From positions 34,617-98,616 of the forward strand of contig NZ_JHXM01000018.1 of assembly GCF_000621725.1 (NCBI RefSeq): a stretch of DNA of 64,000 bases, written 5' to 3'. Positions 63,047 to 64,000 of this stretch are shown here, in pieces (positions within the stretch are counted from its first letter, which is position 1; each line of letters starts with the position of its first letter). This DNA comes from Xylanibacter brevis ATCC 19188. Lineage in GTDB: Bacteria > Bacteroidota > Bacteroidia > Bacteroidales > Bacteroidaceae. The position numbers and the translations under genes are program-made. A model generated the notes under the pieces. The model was not told the DNA's origin, ran no database searches, and saw only the letters and a program-made list of their open reading frames with translations.

Positions 63047-63420
63047 CTTATTCAGCCACTATCACAATCTTATAGTGCCACTATCGAAATGCAATAGTGC
63101 CCCTTTTGAGTCGCAATAGTGGCCCTTTTGAGTCGCAATAGTGGCACTTTTGCTCCCAATCTAGAGTCTAGAACAGTCGCATCTAGACTCTAGATTGGGT
63201 GCATCCAGACTTTAGAACGGATGCATCTAGACTCTAGAATGCTCACGTCTAGCCCCTAGAATGATCTCATCTAGCCCCTGGAATCACTTCATCTAGCCCC
63301 TAGAACTGCGTCGTCTAGCCCCTAGATAAAGATCAAAACTTACCGAATTGCAAGTCAAAAGCGCCAGTATTGCATCGCAAAACCAAAACTATTGCGGGGC
63401 AAAACAGCAAAAGTGAGGGC
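63047..63420. repeat. 22-bp-period palindrome array 2
   Basis: Seventeen units in exact 22-bp register. Five left units (63047, 63069, 63091, 63113, 63135) carry ATAGTG(G/C)(C)ACT-type cores. Four units (63157-63244) carry CTAGA(C/G)TCTAGA or diverged CCAGACTTTAGA. Four (63245-63332) carry CTAGCCCCTAGA. Four right units (63333-63420) carry CAAAA...ATTGC cores, inverted forms of the left unit. The dyad is at about base 10 of each unit. Confidence 0.85.
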
Positions 63421-63566
63421 CTCACCCCCAACCCCTCTCCGAAGGCGAGGGGCGCAAAATCTTCAATTTTCAGCTTTTCCCTCCCCTCGTGGAGGCCAGG
63501 AGAGGCTCTCGTGACCTTTGGTGGAGCTTTTATTCCTCCCCCTTGGGGAGGTCAGGAGGGGGTCCC
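63421..63566. repeat. cluster of REP-like palindromes
   Basis: Three GC-rich stems: CCCCTC...GAGGGG (63432-63452), CCTCCCCTCGTGGAGG (around 63480-63495) and CCTCCCCCTTGGGGAGG (around 63535-63551). They follow array 2 directly. Confidence 0.7.
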
Positions 63567-63678
63567 CTTTTCCTCGCACGCGCATAATATTAATAAGGAG
63601 AACATAGTAATGGTGCATTGATGTATATCAAGACAAACATAAAAAATGCATTATTTCTCAAATTTTTCTCGAAAAAGT

Positions 63679-63709
63679 TTTGGTGGTTCCGAAAAAAGCC
63701 GTACCTTTG
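63679..63709 (+). promoter_or_regulatory. rRNA operon promoter
   Basis: TTTG (63679-63682), 19 nt, TACCTTTG (63702-63709). This is a near-ideal Bacteroidota promoter, about 258 nt before the 16S start. Confidence 0.85.
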
Positions 63710-63752
63710 CATCCGCTTACGAGGAACACCTCCTCACAAGCAAAACAAGAAA

Positions 63753-63766
63753 GAGTTCTTTGAAAG
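63753..63766 (+). promoter_or_regulatory. boxA-like antitermination site in the rrn leader
   Basis: GAGTTCTTTGAAAG in the leader, resembling Nus boxA-type sequences before rRNA genes. A short GAGG/CCTC hairpin precedes it at 63721-63732. Confidence 0.45.
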
Positions 63767-63967
63767 ATTTACATAGACAGAGAAGTAGTACAAGAAGCGA
63801 GTGCTAATCTTAATTGAAAGGCACTTGGGTAACAGTAACGAACCGTCAATCATATTTTAAAATAGGTTGATAGACTTGATACTTTTTGGATAGTCATTCT
63901 GAAACAGATAATAGATAGTCCTCCTTTATTATATAGGGGAGCGGCGATCAAAAGATACAAACATTAT

Positions 63968-64000
63968 ACAATGAAGAGTTTGATCCTGGCTCAGGATGAA
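63968..64000 (+). rRNA. rrs: 16S ribosomal RNA, 5' end only
   Basis: AGAGTTTGATCCTGGCTCAG at about 63975-63994 is the universal 16S start, followed by GATGAA, typical of Bacteroidota. The gene continues beyond the window. The exact 5' end was placed by aligning with E. coli position 1. Confidence 0.97.

Larger units (their letters stand above)
62742..63967. other. 1.2-kb intergenic region before the rRNA operon
   Basis: In order: a leader of about 150 nt and the promoter of the 1195-aa gene (62895-62925, minus), the 22-bp-period array (63047-63420), a REP-like cluster (63421-63566), the rrn promoter (63679-63709) and the 16S leader. No protein gene is seen. Confidence 0.8.

Noticed and set aside
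63047..63420. CRISPR array
   Set aside because: There is no constant repeat with unique spacers; units are degenerate 22-bp blocks with changing palindromes, and no cas genes are nearby.

Overview
The window comes from a Bacteroidales genome, most likely Prevotellaceae (Prevotella/Segatella/Xylanibacter-like). Four things point there: many promoters have the Bacteroidota form TTTG/TTG - 19 or 20 nt - TAnnTTTG, secreted proteins end in short 'GIYIVxGKKVVxK' tails, the arginine pathway is of the N-succinylornithine type, and the window ends in the 5' end of a 16S rRNA gene preceded by a typical Bacteroidota rrn promoter. Species cannot be fixed from the sequence alone.

Layout. 1-9.4 kb: the 5' 2902 codons of a giant LamG/FN3-like surface protein and a small secreted protein upstream of it (minus strand). 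9.8-16.7 kb: a membrane-anchored AraC-type regulator, an NSS-family symporter with a helix-hairpin-helix protein, a lipoprotein 5'-nucleotidase, and a TPR/TM/AraC sensor-regulator. 17-27.3 kb: a two-component system (histidine kinase plus a REC-Fis regulator without AAA+ domain) divergent from a TolC-HlyD-permease operon, followed by a second operon (small secreted protein, second permease, one ATPase). 27.3-33.3 kb: tRNA-Pro(CGG), murF, folP-cdaA, pta-ackA. 33.4-39.8 kb (minus): rpmH, and a PASTA-rluD-ddl-acyltransferase-NigD-like-DUF59 run ending in lpxH, with a four-helix-bundle gene inserted between repeats. 40-42.3 kb: efp, glycosyltransferase, radC. 42.4-49.2 kb (minus): TerC, argF', a beta-barrel protein, amtB-glnK, proBA. 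49.3-50.7 kb: an AGCS symporter. 50.8-59 kb (minus): argR-GNAT-argG-[DUF559]-argC-argD-proC, then an XRE-cupin regulator and an acyl-CoA synthetase. 59.2-62.7 kb (minus): a 1195-aa secreted protein. 63-64 kb: a long repeat array, REP-like palindromes, the rrn promoter and the start of 16S rRNA.

Working together: argR/argG/argC/argD/argF' and proA/proB/proC supply arginine and proline from glutamate; glnK-amtB and the porin-like protein handle ammonium; pta-ackA forms acetate and ATP; murF, ddl, the PASTA protein, lpxH and the acyltransferase serve the envelope. The two-component system probably controls both efflux operons, because the same palindrome lies exactly 50 nt upstream of the -7 element in each.

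The most unusual feature is a pair of intergenic arrays (28954-29107 and 63047-63420) built on a strict 22-bp period. Each unit carries a dyad centred at about its tenth base. The inner palindromes differ between the arrays, but both arrays are bounded by the same AATAGTGGCACTTTTG-type unit, forward on the left and inverted on the right. Both lie between divergent genes. I do not recognise this as a described element. Two small passenger genes (DUF559 and four-helix-bundle) are also each bracketed by inverted short repeats, like non-autonomous cassettes.
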